Made by a program: the position numbers and the translations under genes
Notes under the pieces: model-generated
What the model was told of the DNA's origin: nothing
What the model saw: only the letters and a program-made list of their open reading frames with translations
Database searches by the model: none
Part shown: in pieces, positions 1 to 8,830 of the stretch
Layout of the letters: each line of letters begins with the position of its first letter
How positions within the stretch are numbered: position 1 is the first letter of the stretch
Source of the DNA: QHXQ01 sp036389395
Lineage (GTDB): Bacteria > Acidobacteriota > Blastocatellia > Pyrinomonadales > Pyrinomonadaceae
Reading direction: 5' to 3'
Assembly (NCBI GenBank): GCA_036389395.1
Contig: DASVPY010000058.1
Location: 62,001 to 126,000, forward strand
DNA length: 64,000 nt

Positions 1-325
1 GGCGGACGACATGGAAGCGATCAAGCGCGTCCTCACGCCCGCGCAGCGGCGCGCCTTCCGCCCCGTCGCGGTCGAGCTGAAAAGCGGCGAGTGCTCGTTT
101 CATCACCCGCTGCTCGTCCACGGCTCTTACGCGAACGGCTCGGCGCGACCGCGCCGCGCGACGGTCGTCAACGTCATGCGCGACGGCGTCGAGTCGGCCA
201 CGACCGAGCCGCTGCTCGCGGGCGTCCCCGTGATCCCGCCCGGTCACAAGATCGAGGGGCGCTTCTTCCCGCTCCTCTTCGACCCGGCCGCGGCGGAGCT
301 TTCGATTGACACCCCCGGCGTTTAA
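1..325 (+). CDS. Phytanoyl-CoA dioxygenase (PhyH) family protein, C-terminal part
   Basis: The reading frame is open at the left edge of the window, so only about the last 107 residues are present. They carry the second half of a PhyH-type double-stranded beta-helix: the segment HHPLLVHGSYANGS supplies the distal iron-binding His, and RPRRATVVN supplies the Arg that binds the 2-oxoglutarate carboxylate. PhyH enzymes are Fe(II)/2-oxoglutarate-dependent oxygenases that hydroxylate small organic substrates. The substrate cannot be read from this fragment. A radical SAM gene follows on the same strand after about 145 bases, so the two may belong to one biosynthetic unit. The family call is fairly secure from the His/Arg spacing; the proximal HxD motif lies outside the window. 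Confidence 0.75.
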   Translation, partial: ADDMEAIKRVLTPAQRRAFRPVAVELKSGECSFHHPLLVHGSYANGSARPRRATVVNVMRDGVESATTEPLLAGVPVIPPGHKIEGRFFPLLFDPAAAELSIDTPGV

Positions 326-469
326 GCCTACTCTGCTTACGTTTTTCAGCGCGTAAGTGCTCCTCTTCGCCGCCGGCTTCGGGCCGCGCCTGCCGCCCGC
401 CCGGTCGCCACCCTGACCCGCACCGCAAGTCTCGGCCGACGCAAGCCCGGCCAGAGGTCAAGCGCGAAA

Positions 470-2122
470 GTGAAGCAGACACAGAGCACGAGCCAGCCGC
501 GCGCGCCCGCCGCCCGCCACACGCCCGCGCCCGCCGCCGTGCCCCGCCGCCGCGTGCTCGTCGTCAACTGCTACTTCGACGACTCGCGCCGCCCCGTCCG
601 CCGCGCGACCAAAGTGCCGCAGGCGATGGGGCCGGTCTACCTGGCCGGCGCGTTCGCGCGCGCACACTGCGACGTGCGCCTCTACAGCGAGCTGGCTTCG
701 GGGCCGCTCGAAGACGAGGCGCTCCTGGGCTGGCCCGACCTGCTCGTGCTCACGGGCTTGACCAACACCTTCGACCGCATGTTGCACCTGACCGCGTACG
801 CGCGGACGAAGAACCCGCGCGTCGTCGTCGCCGCGGGCGGCCCCGCCGTGCGCCAACTGCCGCGGCTCGCCGCGCGCGTCTTCGACTACGCGTGTCTGGG
901 CGACGTGGAGGAGTTGCGCGAAGTGGCCCGCGCCGCGCTCGGGCCTGATTACGTCGCCGAAGAGATGGAGCCGCGCTTCGATCTCGCCTACTGGCTGAAC
1001 TGGCTCGGCCACGTCGAGTCTTCGCGCTACTGCAACTTCCGCTGCGCCTTCTGCGCGCTGACCGGCGAAGGGCGCGACTACCAGCCCTACGAGTTGGCCG
1101 CCCTGCGCCGCCAACTCGTCGCCGCCGGGCGCAAGCGGCGCGTGCTCTTCATTGATAACAACTTCTACGGCAACGACCGCGCCTACTTCGACGCGCGCCT
1201 CGCGCTCATCGAAGAGCTGCGCGCCGACGGCTATCTGAAAGAGTGGAGCGCGATCCTGACGAACGACTTCTTCGCGCGCGCCGATAACCTCGCGCGCGTG
1301 CGCGCCGCGGGCTGCCTGCTGCTGTTCAGCGGCGTCGAGTCGTTCGACCCCGCGTGGCTGCGCCAGGTGAACAAGCGGCAGAACGTCGTCCACCCGACGG
1401 TCGAGATGATCCGCCGCTGCCTCGAAGCCGGCATCGTCTTCTGCTACGGGCTGATGCTCGACACCACCACGCGCCGCGTCGCAGACCTGCGCCGCGAGTT
1501 GGACTTCATCACGGCGACGCCGGAGATCACGCTGCCCAGCTTCCTCACGCTCTCGATCCCGCTCCTCGGCACGCCCTACTTCTTCGACCTGCTCCGCCAG
1601 CGCGCGCTCCTGCCGCGCTTGAAGCTCCGCGACCTCGACAGCACGACGCTCGTCACGCGCCCGCTCGATCCGCTGCCCGAAGTGGTCGCGTTCCTGCGCG
1701 CCTTCGAGACCATGCGCGGCTACCGCCTGCGCGTCCTGCGCCACACCGCCGGCTTCGCGCGCCGCTACGCGCGCCGCCTCAACCGCGTGCAACTCGCCGC
1801 CGTGCTCGGCAACGCCGCGCTGACCTGCGCGCACGATCTCGCTTCGACGCTCAACGGCCGCGACTGGCTGCGACGGCGCGGCCGCGCGCGCACCTACGTC
1901 ACCACGACCGAGCCGCTCGACGATCAGTACACGCCAAAGTTCCGCGTCGCCGCGCGCTACGCGCACCACTTCCGCCCGATGATGATCACGGACGAGCGCG
2001 GCGAGTTGACCGCCGAGATGCTCGCCGCGGGCCTGCTGAAGACCGGAAAGGCGTCGGCCTCAACGCCTGAGATAACCACGAAGACACGAAGACACGAAGA
2101 CACGACCGTCTGCCCTCTTTGA
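470..2122 (+). CDS. Radical SAM protein with B12-binding-like N-terminal domain
   Basis: This 550-residue protein begins with a Rossmann-like domain (about residues 25-170) resembling the cobalamin-binding module of B12-type radical SAM enzymes, but I see no DxHxxG base-on His motif in it. The radical SAM core follows, with the cluster motif CNFRCAFC near residues 187-195 binding the [4Fe-4S] cluster that cleaves S-adenosylmethionine. A helical C-terminal domain completes the protein. The substrate is unknown. The last 17 or so residues (from about base 2073) are encoded by a palindromic intergenic repeat and are probably not conserved. ATG at 470 was chosen, but nearby upstream starts cannot be excluded. 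It is convergent with the CoA ligase gene, and both stop inside the same hairpin. Confidence 0.85.
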   Translation: MKQTQSTSQPRAPAARHTPAPAAVPRRRVLVVNCYFDDSRRPVRRATKVPQAMGPVYLAGAFARAHCDVRLYSELASGPLEDEALLGWPDLLVLTGLTNTFDRMLHLTAYARTKNPRVVVAAGGPAVRQLPRLAARVFDYACLGDVEELREVARAALGPDYVAEEMEPRFDLAYWLNWLGHVESSRYCNFRCAFCALTGEGRDYQPYELAALRRQLVAAGRKRRVLFIDNNFYGNDRAYFDARLALIEELRADGYLKEWSAILTNDFFARADNLARVRAAGCLLLFSGVESFDPAWLRQVNKRQNVVHPTVEMIRRCLEAGIVFCYGLMLDTTTRRVADLRRELDFITATPEITLPSFLTLSIPLLGTPYFFDLLRQRALLPRLKLRDLDSTTLVTRPLDPLPEVVAFLRAFETMRGYRLRVLRHTAGFARRYARRLNRVQLAAVLGNAALTCAHDLASTLNGRDWLRRRGRARTYVTTTEPLDDQYTPKFRVAARYAHHFRPMMITDERGELTAEMLAAGLLKTGKASASTPEITTKTRRHEDTTVCPL

Positions 2123-2143
2123 GTCTTCGTGTCTTCGTGGTTA
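2073..2143. repeat. Palindromic repeat (accacgaagacacgaag type) between convergent genes
   Basis: A perfect 21-bp inverted repeat has arms at 2073-2093 and 2123-2143, built from a short reiterated unit (aagacacg). It contains the end of the radical SAM reading frame in its loop and the TAA of the convergent ligase gene in its right arm. The position suggests a bidirectional terminator, but there is no strong T tract. The same style of reiterated-unit hairpin appears elsewhere in the window with other sequences. Confidence 0.8.
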
Positions 2144-3751
2144 ATTCTCTTCGGCGCTCCACGCGCCGCCGCGCTCGCGCTCGACGAGCAGGCGGCGCAG
2201 CAGCTTCCCCGAAGCCACGCGCGGCAACTGCGCGACGAACTCAAGGCGGCGCACCTTCTTGTGCGGCGCGACCCGCGCGGCGACGTAAGCCAGCAATTCT
2301 TCCATCAAGTCCGCGCCCGCCGCGTCACCCTTCAGCACGACGAACGCCTTCGGTACTTCGCCCGCCTCCGGGTCGGGGCTGGGCACGACCGCCGCGTCCG
2401 CCACCGCCGGGTGCGTCAGCAGCACCGCCTCCAACTCGGCCGGCGCGACTTGCAGCCCGCGGTACTTGATCAACTCCTTCAGTCGGTCAACGATGTAAAG
2501 GTGGCCGTCCGCGTCCGCGTAGCCGATGTCGCCGGTGCGCAGCCAGCCCGCTTCGTCAAATGCCTCCGCGGTCGCCGCCGGCTGGTTCAGGTAGCCGCGC
2601 ATCACCTGCGGGCCGCGCAGGCGCACCTCGCCGCGCGCGCCCGGCCCCAACTCCGCGCCCGTCTCGCAGTCAACGATCCGGCATTCGGTCAACGGCAGCG
2701 GGTAGCCGACCGCGCCGGCTTCATCATGTGTCTCACCGGGCGCGCTCATGTGCGAGAGCGGGCTGACCTCCGTCTGCCCGTAGGCGTAGCTGAGTTCGAC
2801 GCCGAGGCGCGCGCGGCAGCCTTCTGCGTCCGCGGCGGCGAGCGGCGCGCCGCCCGAATGGACGTGCTTGAGCGCCGAGAGATCGAAGTCGGCGACCGAC
2901 GGGTGCAGCGCGAGCGCGCGCACGAGCGGCGGCACGAGCGGCGCGCGCGTGACGCGGTAGTCTTGCAGGGTTTGCAGGAACTGCGCGAGGTCGAAGCGCG
3001 GCAGCATGACGACGGTCGCGCCCGCGGCGAGCGACCAGTTGACGATCACCTGCAAGCCGTAGAGGTGCGCGAGCGGGACGACGCAGATGAGAGTGTCGCT
3101 GTGGGCAATCGCGCCGACGGCGAGCAACTGGCACAGGCTCGCGACCATGTTCGCGTGCGTCAGCATCACGCCCTTCGTTAGTCCGGCCGTGCCGCTCGAA
3201 AACGGCAGCGCCACGAGATCGTTCGCCGGATCGATCTCGACACTCGGCGCGGGTGCGTCGCAACGCAACAACTCCGCGAACGAAGTCGCGCCTGTCTCCG
3301 CGTCCGCGCTCATGTCCGCGTCGAAGACGTAGACGCGCTCGACGTGCGTCTCTGTGAGCGCGGCGCGCGCGACGGGCAGGAGCGGCGGGGCGGTGAAGAG
3401 GAAGCGCGCGCGCACGTCTTGCAGTTGGTGCGCCAACTCGGCGGCGGTGTAGAGCGGGTTGACAGTGGTCGTGGCCGCGCCGCAGAGCGCCGCCGCGTGG
3501 AAGGCGACGGCGTACTCCGGCGTGTTCGGGCTGAAGACGGCGCAGGCGTCGCCTCGGCGCAGGCCCGCGGCGGCGAGACCGGCGGCGGCGCGGCGGGTCT
3601 GCGCGCAGAACTGCGCGTGGGTCAGCGCGCGGCCGGTTGTTGCGTCAACGAGCGCGGGCTTGTCGCCGTGGCGCGCGGCGCGCGCGAGGACGAACTCTGT
3701 GAGCGACGCGCGCGGGACTTCGATCTGCGGGAAAGGGCTGCGGAAGATCAT
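2141..3751 (-). CDS. AMP-dependent acyl-CoA synthetase/ligase (4-coumarate--CoA ligase-like)
   Basis: This 536-residue ANL-superfamily enzyme would activate a carboxylic acid as an acyl-adenylate and transfer it to CoA in the cytoplasm. The Thr/Ser/Gly-rich P-loop reads SSGTAGLTKGVM near residue 190. YGQTEVSPLSHM is the A5 motif, GWLRTGDIGYADADGHL the A7 motif, DRLKELIKYRGLQVAP the hinge A8, and LPRVASGKLLRR carries the catalytic A10 lysine. Length matches 4CL/long-chain acyl-CoA ligases; the acid is unknown. It lies 45 bases downstream of an enoyl-CoA hydratase gene on the same strand, so a shared acyl-CoA degradation or aromatic acid role is plausible. ATG at 3751 starts the conserved N-terminus. 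Confidence 0.93.
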   Translation of the reverse strand: MIFRSPFPQIEVPRASLTEFVLARAARHGDKPALVDATTGRALTHAQFCAQTRRAAAGLAAAGLRRGDACAVFSPNTPEYAVAFHAAALCGAATTTVNPLYTAAELAHQLQDVRARFLFTAPPLLPVARAALTETHVERVYVFDADMSADAETGATSFAELLRCDAPAPSVEIDPANDLVALPFSSGTAGLTKGVMLTHANMVASLCQLLAVGAIAHSDTLICVVPLAHLYGLQVIVNWSLAAGATVVMLPRFDLAQFLQTLQDYRVTRAPLVPPLVRALALHPSVADFDLSALKHVHSGGAPLAAADAEGCRARLGVELSYAYGQTEVSPLSHMSAPGETHDEAGAVGYPLPLTECRIVDCETGAELGPGARGEVRLRGPQVMRGYLNQPAATAEAFDEAGWLRTGDIGYADADGHLYIVDRLKELIKYRGLQVAPAELEAVLLTHPAVADAAVVPSPDPEAGEVPKAFVVLKGDAAGADLMEELLAYVAARVAPHKKVRRLEFVAQLPRVASGKLLRRLLVERERGGAWSAEEN

Positions 3752-3796
3752 GGTCTGCTTCGCTCCGTGGTGAGACTTTGAGGGGCACGGGCCGAC

Positions 3797-4723
3797 TCAC
3801 GGCTTGAACGTCGAAAGCCCGTGATCGCCGAACGGTTCGTCGCGCTCGCGCACGGCCTGTTTGAAGCCGGCTTCGGCGGCGCGCTGGCGGAAGGCGTGCC
3901 CTTCGGGCGTGTGGCGCGCCAGCCCGTCGCAGATCGTGCCGAGCGTCTGCGCCGCCGACAGACCTTGCGCGAGCGCCGACTGGTTGAGCAGCAATTTCAT
4001 CATCGCCAACTGGTTGACAGGCAGCCGCGCGATGCGCTCGCAGAGCACCTCGCAGCGTTCGTCCAACTCGGCGCGCGGCGGCGCTTCGATGGCCAGGCCC
4101 CACTCGTAAGCCTCGCGCCCCGACAGGCAGTCGCCCGTGAAGAGCAGGCGCTTGGCGCGTTGCAAGCCGAGCCGGTGCGCCCAGAGCGCGGTCGTCGGCA
4201 CGCCCCAGACGCGCGCGGGCGGGTAGCCGAACTTCGCCCCGTCTTCGATGACGAGCAGGTCGGCGCACAGCGCCATGTCCGTGCCGCCGCCGACGCAGAA
4301 GCCCTGGACTTTGCAGACCACGGGCTTCTCCGCGTGGAACAGCGACATGAAGGCGCGCACGTTGCGACTCATCAGCGCGTAGTCAATCATCGCGTCCCAG
4401 GGGCGCGCCGGATCGTGATTCGCCGACTGCACCGCGGGGTCGAGCGGCGAACCGGCAAGCGGGTCGTCTGTCGGCGACTGTGCGTCGGCAGCTTGCGCCG
4501 GTTGCTCGGCGAACTCGACGAGATCGTAGCCGGCGCAGAAGCCCGCGCCGCGCCCCGCGAGCAGGATGACGTGGACGGCCGGGTCGAGGCACGCCGCTTC
4601 GACGCACGCGGCCAGCTCGCCCGGCATGTCGAGCGTGATGGCGTTGCCGCGCGCGGGCCGGTCAAGCGTGACGCGCGCGACGCGCCCCGTCCGCTCGTAA
4701 TGAATCGTCCGCAGTCTGTCCAC
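3797..4723 (-). CDS. Enoyl-CoA hydratase/isomerase family protein
   Basis: This 308-residue crotonase-fold protein has the two oxyanion-hole segments expected: GRGAGFCAGYDLVEF near residue 60 and KVQGFCVGGGTDMALCADL near residue 140. The helical tail (FTGDCLSGREAYEWGLA) is typical of this family. The loop between the two segments is longer than in canonical 260-residue hydratases. At the usual second catalytic glutamate position the sequence reads FGYPPARVWG, so the exact reaction (hydration, isomerisation or another crotonase chemistry) is open. It sits between the PknK-like kinase gene (63-base gap) and the CoA ligase (45-base gap), all co-directional, suggesting one transcript. Confidence 0.9.
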   Translation of the reverse strand: MDRLRTIHYERTGRVARVTLDRPARGNAITLDMPGELAACVEAACLDPAVHVILLAGRGAGFCAGYDLVEFAEQPAQAADAQSPTDDPLAGSPLDPAVQSANHDPARPWDAMIDYALMSRNVRAFMSLFHAEKPVVCKVQGFCVGGGTDMALCADLLVIEDGAKFGYPPARVWGVPTTALWAHRLGLQRAKRLLFTGDCLSGREAYEWGLAIEAPPRAELDERCEVLCERIARLPVNQLAMMKLLLNQSALAQGLSAAQTLGTICDGLARHTPEGHAFRQRAAEAGFKQAVRERDEPFGDHGLSTFKP

Positions 4724-4786
4724 GTCCTTACTCCTTCGGCGCGCCGATGTTCACTCGATGCAAACGTCAACATCGCCGCGCGGCGC

Positions 4787-7700
4787 TCAAGCCGTCCGCT
4801 CGTCTTCGTCTTCGCGGCCGGCGCGGAAGCCGGGCGCGAGCATACGCGTGACGCGGGCGGGCCGGCGGATGGACTGGGCGCGCATCCAGGCGTCCGCGTC
4901 GGCGCGCAGGCGTTGGCCGTCCGTGCCGCCCGTCAGTTCGCCGAGGCGGCGGCGCGTGACCGCCGCGTAGAGTTGCATCTGCGCGGCCTCGAAACCGGCG
5001 AGCGCGACGGCGCAGAGTTCGGCGGCGCGAGCCGCGTCGCCCGCGAGACCGGCCGCGCCCGCGCGCACGAGCGCGACGAGCGGCCGCGCCCAGGCGACCT
5101 CTTCGCGCTCGATCTGGCGCGCGAGTTGTTCGGCAGTTGCCGTCATGCGCGCGCGCTCCGCGCCGCCGCTCACGACGGCCGCCAGCGCGCAACGCGCGCG
5201 CAGGTGGCGCGCCTCGATGCGCAAGACCTGCACGCGCATCAGGAGCGAGCGCGTGAGCGCGCCCCACTGCCCCATCAGGTGTCGCCACGCGACCGCGCCG
5301 TCGCCCGTGTACAACTCGATCTGCACGAGCGCGAGCAGGGCGCTGTAGTGTTGCAAGTGGAAGCCGGCCTGCGGCCAGTGTTGCATCGCGTCGATCACTT
5401 CCTGGCGGGCCACGTCGGGCTGATCCTGCGCGAGCCAGATGAGGTTGAGGCGCGTGCGCAGGTCGGTCGAAGCGAGCAGGTTGCCCTGTTCCTGCGCGGC
5501 GGCTAAGAGCACGGGCACGCGCCGCGCCAGTTCGCCGACTTCGCCGCGGAACAGCAGCGCGCCGAGCAGGAAGCGGTGCGCGACGTTCAACTCCCAGGTG
5601 ACGCCCGTACACTTCTCGCGCAGCAAGGCGCTGGCGCGGTCGAGCAGCTTGGCGGCGTTCGTGAAATCGCCGAGCAGGTAGGCGGCGATGCCGCGCGCCC
5701 AGACGGCGAGGCTCTGCGCGTGCGGGTGCGCGGAGCGGTAGGCCAACGCCTCGGCCTGTTCGAGCAGGTGCGCGGTCTGCGCTTCGGCGCGCCGGCCGGC
5801 GGTGGCGATGAAGCCGACCTCGCAGCAGAGCGCGCGCGCGATGCGGTACAGCTCGCCCGCGCGCAAGGCGAGCAACAGGTGGCGCGTCTGGAAGACGTAG
5901 GCGCGCATCGTGTCCACGAGGCCGAGGCCGGCGGCGACGGCCCAACAGGTGTCTATGCGCAGCAGTTCGTCCTTCGACACTTCGGCGGCGGGGCGCGCGC
6001 GGAACTTGAGACCGCGCAGGCGCAGGTGCGCGCGCTGGCGCAGGAGCGACAGCAGTGCGCGACGCGGGTCGCGCGCGAGGCGGAAGCCGACCGCGGCCAG
6101 GACGCGCCCTAACACGTCGAGGCCTTCGTCCATGTGCCCGCCCATGAGGAGTTGTTCGGCGGCGCGGCGTTGCAGTTCGAGCGCCTGCGTCGCTTCGGCC
6201 GCGGCGGCCGCTTCGAGGTACACGACGGCGGCATCGGCGGGCCGCCCGGCGTTCGCCAAAGCGTCTGCGAGACCGAGCCGGAGCGGCAGCAACTCCGCGC
6301 CGACGACGGGCGCGAGTTCCAACGCGCGGCGGTAGAAGCGGGCGGCGCGGGCGAAGGCGAGCGCGGTGGCGGCGCGGCGCGCGGCGAGCGCGGCGAGCGT
6401 GGCCGCGAGTTCCGTCTCGCCCGCGCCGAGGAAGTGCTCGAAGAGTAGTTCGGGGTCGTCAACGCCCTTGGCGGTCAGGGTCTCTGCGAGGCGGCGGTGG
6501 ATGCGGCGCACGGCCTCTGCGTCGAGCCGCGCGGCGAGCGCCTCGCGTATGCGGTCGTGATACAGCTCAAGCTGCTGCGTCGTGCCGCCGCTGCGCAGGA
6601 AGCGCGCGGCGCGCAGCGCGGCGATGAGCGGCGCTTCGTCTTCGTCGAGACCCGTGGCCTGCGCGGCCACGTCGGGACGCAGGGGGCGGCCGGCGACCGA
6701 GAGGAGTTCGAGCAACTGGCGCGCGCCCGCGGGCTGTTGTTGGAGACGAGCGTCGATCATCTGCGAGAGTGAGAGACCGGCGTGCTCGGTGCGCCCGCTC
6801 GTCAGCGCGTAGCGCGCCAGTTCTTCGAGGAAGAGCGGGTTGCCGGCCGCTTCGCGCACGATCACTTCGACGGCCGCGTCGAGCCGGCGACTCTCGGCGG
6901 GCAGCAGCGAGCGGACGAGCGCGCGCGCCTCTTCGTCGTCGAGCGGTTCGAGGCGCAACTCGCGGCAGGCCGCGCCGTCCACGCGCTTGAGCAGTTGTCG
7001 GAGGAACGGCTTCGTCTCGATCTCTTCGCCGCGGAAGCTGGCGACGAGCAGGAGCGGCGGCGCGTCGGGCGGGCGCAGGAGATCGGCGAGCAGCGCGGTC
7101 GAGTCGGCGTCGGCCCAGTGCAGGTCGTCTATGAAGACGACGAGCGGCTGGCGCAGGGCGAGGCGCGCGAGCAGCTCGCGCAGGGCGGCAAAGGCGCGGC
7201 GGCGCAGGACGAGCGGATCGGCCAGCAGTTGCTCGCGCTGCGGCGCGGCGCTGACAGCGCCGACTTGCAGGATGACGGGGAAGAGGCGCGCGAGCGCGGG
7301 CGCGTCCACCGGCATCAGCTCGTCAACTTGCTCGGCGGGCAGCGCCAGGAGGTGTTTGCTCAGACTGTCAACCACGCCGTCGAGCGCCTTGTAAGGCACG
7401 GTCTCGCGCTCGTAGCAGCGCCCTTCGAGCACGACCACGCCGGCCTCGCGCCGGCGCAACTCGTTAAGGAAGTGTTCGACCAGCGCGCTCTTGCCTAAGC
7501 CCGACGTGCCGTGGACGTAGACGCTCACGGCCTGCCCGCGCTTCGTGTCGGCGAAGGCGGTTTCGAGCAGACGCAGTTGGCGCGTGCGTCCGACGAACGG
7601 CTCGTCCCCTTCGGCGGGCGCGGGCGCGGCGACGTGCGTTGCGGCGCTGACGGGGGCGCGCGTGTCGCCGTGCGCGCCGTGCGCGAGGCGCGCGATGATC

Positions 7701-8641
7701 TCGCGCCCGGCGGGCCGGGCCTGCGGGTCGCGGCGCAAGAGTTCGCGGCAGAGCGCGTCGAGGTCGGCGGGCGTCGAGGGCACGAGCGCGGAGGGCGGCG
7801 GCGGCTCGGCCTGCTGCTTGCGTTCGAGCACGTCGAGCACGGGGCCGGTGAAGGGGAGTCGGCCCGTCAACGCTTCGTAGAGAATGACGCCGACGTTGTA
7901 CCAGTCGCTCGCCTGCGTGAGCGGGCGGTTGGCGATCTGTTCGGGCGACATGTAGGCGGGCGTGCCGGCGAGACCGCGCGCCGGCCCGCGCGGAGCCGGC
8001 TCGGTCGTCTCCACGATCAGGCCGAAGTCGAGCAGCACGACGCGGCCGGCCTGCGTGACGAGCACGTTCGAGGGCTTGATGTCGCGGTGGAGTTGGCCGG
8101 TCTCGTGCAGGGCGTGGACGCCCGCGGCGAGTTGCGGGAGCGCGGCGCGCAGCCGCCTGATGTCGCAGACGGGCGCGGTGCGCGCGGAGACTTGGGCGGG
8201 CGCGCGCGGCGCGTCGAGCGTGTCGCTCTGTAGTGTCGGCGCGGCGCGATCAAGGGCGAGGGGCGCGCTGGTCGGGTCGTGCGTGGCGAGCAGCGTGGGC
8301 AGTTCGTTGGTCGGGCCGTCGGCGGCGAGCGCGCCCGCGCGCACGTGTTCGAGGAAGTTGACGCCCTCGACCAGCTCCATCGTGAAGAACCAGTTGGAGC
8401 CGTCCGACATCAGCTCGTAGAGCGAGACGAGGTTGGGGTGGGCGAAGTCGGCGAGGGCGCGGAACTCGCGCTTGAAGCGGTAGAGGTCGTCGGCGCTGGC
8501 GCGCAGCAGCGTCTTGAGGGCCACGACGCGGTCGCGCTCGCGGTCGTAAGCCTCGTAGACGACGCCCATGCCGCCCGCGCCGAGCCGGCGGCGCAACTCG
8601 AACCGCTCAGAGCCGAGGAAGTCTTCGCGCGCGCGCGTCAT
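4787..8641 (-). CDS. PknK-like Ser/Thr protein kinase with AAA ATPase and helical-repeat domains
   Basis: This 1284-residue signalling protein starts with an Hanks-type kinase domain: glycine loop GAGGMGVVYEA near residue 22, catalytic Lys in VALKTLL, HRDIKPSN near 187, DFG and the activation segment GTPAYMSPEQ. A long insertion separates the N-lobe from the catalytic loop (about residues 95-170). Next comes an AAA/ORC-like ATPase with Walker A GTSGLGKS near 380 and Walker B FIDDLHWAD near 503. The remaining roughly 650 residues are alanine-rich helices resembling TPR arrays. This is the layout of PknK/MalT-like kinases, which use the ATPase-TPR part as a sensory scaffold. There is no transmembrane segment, so it is probably cytoplasmic. 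I chose ATG 8641 over 8671 because the kinase homology begins right after it. Confidence 0.9.
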   Translation of the reverse strand: MTRAREDFLGSERFELRRRLGAGGMGVVYEAYDRERDRVVALKTLLRASADDLYRFKREFRALADFAHPNLVSLYELMSDGSNWFFTMELVEGVNFLEHVRAGALAADGPTNELPTLLATHDPTSAPLALDRAAPTLQSDTLDAPRAPAQVSARTAPVCDIRRLRAALPQLAAGVHALHETGQLHRDIKPSNVLVTQAGRVVLLDFGLIVETTEPAPRGPARGLAGTPAYMSPEQIANRPLTQASDWYNVGVILYEALTGRLPFTGPVLDVLERKQQAEPPPPSALVPSTPADLDALCRELLRRDPQARPAGREIIARLAHGAHGDTRAPVSAATHVAAPAPAEGDEPFVGRTRQLRLLETAFADTKRGQAVSVYVHGTSGLGKSALVEHFLNELRRREAGVVVLEGRCYERETVPYKALDGVVDSLSKHLLALPAEQVDELMPVDAPALARLFPVILQVGAVSAAPQREQLLADPLVLRRRAFAALRELLARLALRQPLVVFIDDLHWADADSTALLADLLRPPDAPPLLLVASFRGEEIETKPFLRQLLKRVDGAACRELRLEPLDDEEARALVRSLLPAESRRLDAAVEVIVREAAGNPLFLEELARYALTSGRTEHAGLSLSQMIDARLQQQPAGARQLLELLSVAGRPLRPDVAAQATGLDEDEAPLIAALRAARFLRSGGTTQQLELYHDRIREALAARLDAEAVRRIHRRLAETLTAKGVDDPELLFEHFLGAGETELAATLAALAARRAATALAFARAARFYRRALELAPVVGAELLPLRLGLADALANAGRPADAAVVYLEAAAAAEATQALELQRRAAEQLLMGGHMDEGLDVLGRVLAAVGFRLARDPRRALLSLLRQRAHLRLRGLKFRARPAAEVSKDELLRIDTCWAVAAGLGLVDTMRAYVFQTRHLLLALRAGELYRIARALCCEVGFIATAGRRAEAQTAHLLEQAEALAYRSAHPHAQSLAVWARGIAAYLLGDFTNAAKLLDRASALLREKCTGVTWELNVAHRFLLGALLFRGEVGELARRVPVLLAAAQEQGNLLASTDLRTRLNLIWLAQDQPDVARQEVIDAMQHWPQAGFHLQHYSALLALVQIELYTGDGAVAWRHLMGQWGALTRSLLMRVQVLRIEARHLRARCALAAVVSGGAERARMTATAEQLARQIEREEVAWARPLVALVRAGAAGLAGDAARAAELCAVALAGFEAAQMQLYAAVTRRRLGELTGGTDGQRLRADADAWMRAQSIRRPARVTRMLAPGFRAGREDEDERTA

Positions 8642-8677
8642 CTCTGCACGCCCGCGCCGCCAGCGGGCCAAAATCTG

Positions 8678-8817
8678 AGAAGCTGTTTGAAAAGCGTCTC
8701 TTTGCGGCCCTTTGCTCCTCTTCGCGGCCTTTGCGGTTAAGTCTTAAAACCTTTAACCGCAAAGGCCGCTAAGCGGGCCGCGAAGGGACGCAAAGGGAAA
8801 CTTTTCAAACAGCTTCT
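8678..8817. repeat. 140-bp palindromic element with 17-bp terminal inverted repeats
   Basis: The ends are perfect 17-bp inverted repeats (8678-8694, agaagctgtttgaaaag, and 8801-8817). Inside is a long imperfect palindrome made of ttgcgg/ccgcaaag-type units around the loop gtcttaaaacc. The inner core and the loop recur, in the other orientation, at 16507-16604. It lies between the kinase start and the ppk2 stop. It carries no reading frame, and looks like a REP- or MITE-type dispersed element. Confidence 0.8.
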
Positions 8818-8830
8818 TGTGTGCGGCCGC

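Noticed and set aside
458..1969. 503-codon open frame on the minus strand over the radical SAM gene
   Set aside because: Shadow of a high-GC gene: Arg/Ala/Glu/Gln/Val-rich with no domain. Similar long shadows at 2129-3181, 3821-5506, 6782-8233, 13842-15203, 17855-19186, 21364-22566, 22795-24294, 42655-43869, 45610-47220, 47729-48751, 53316-54914 and 60931-63372 were rejected for the same reason.
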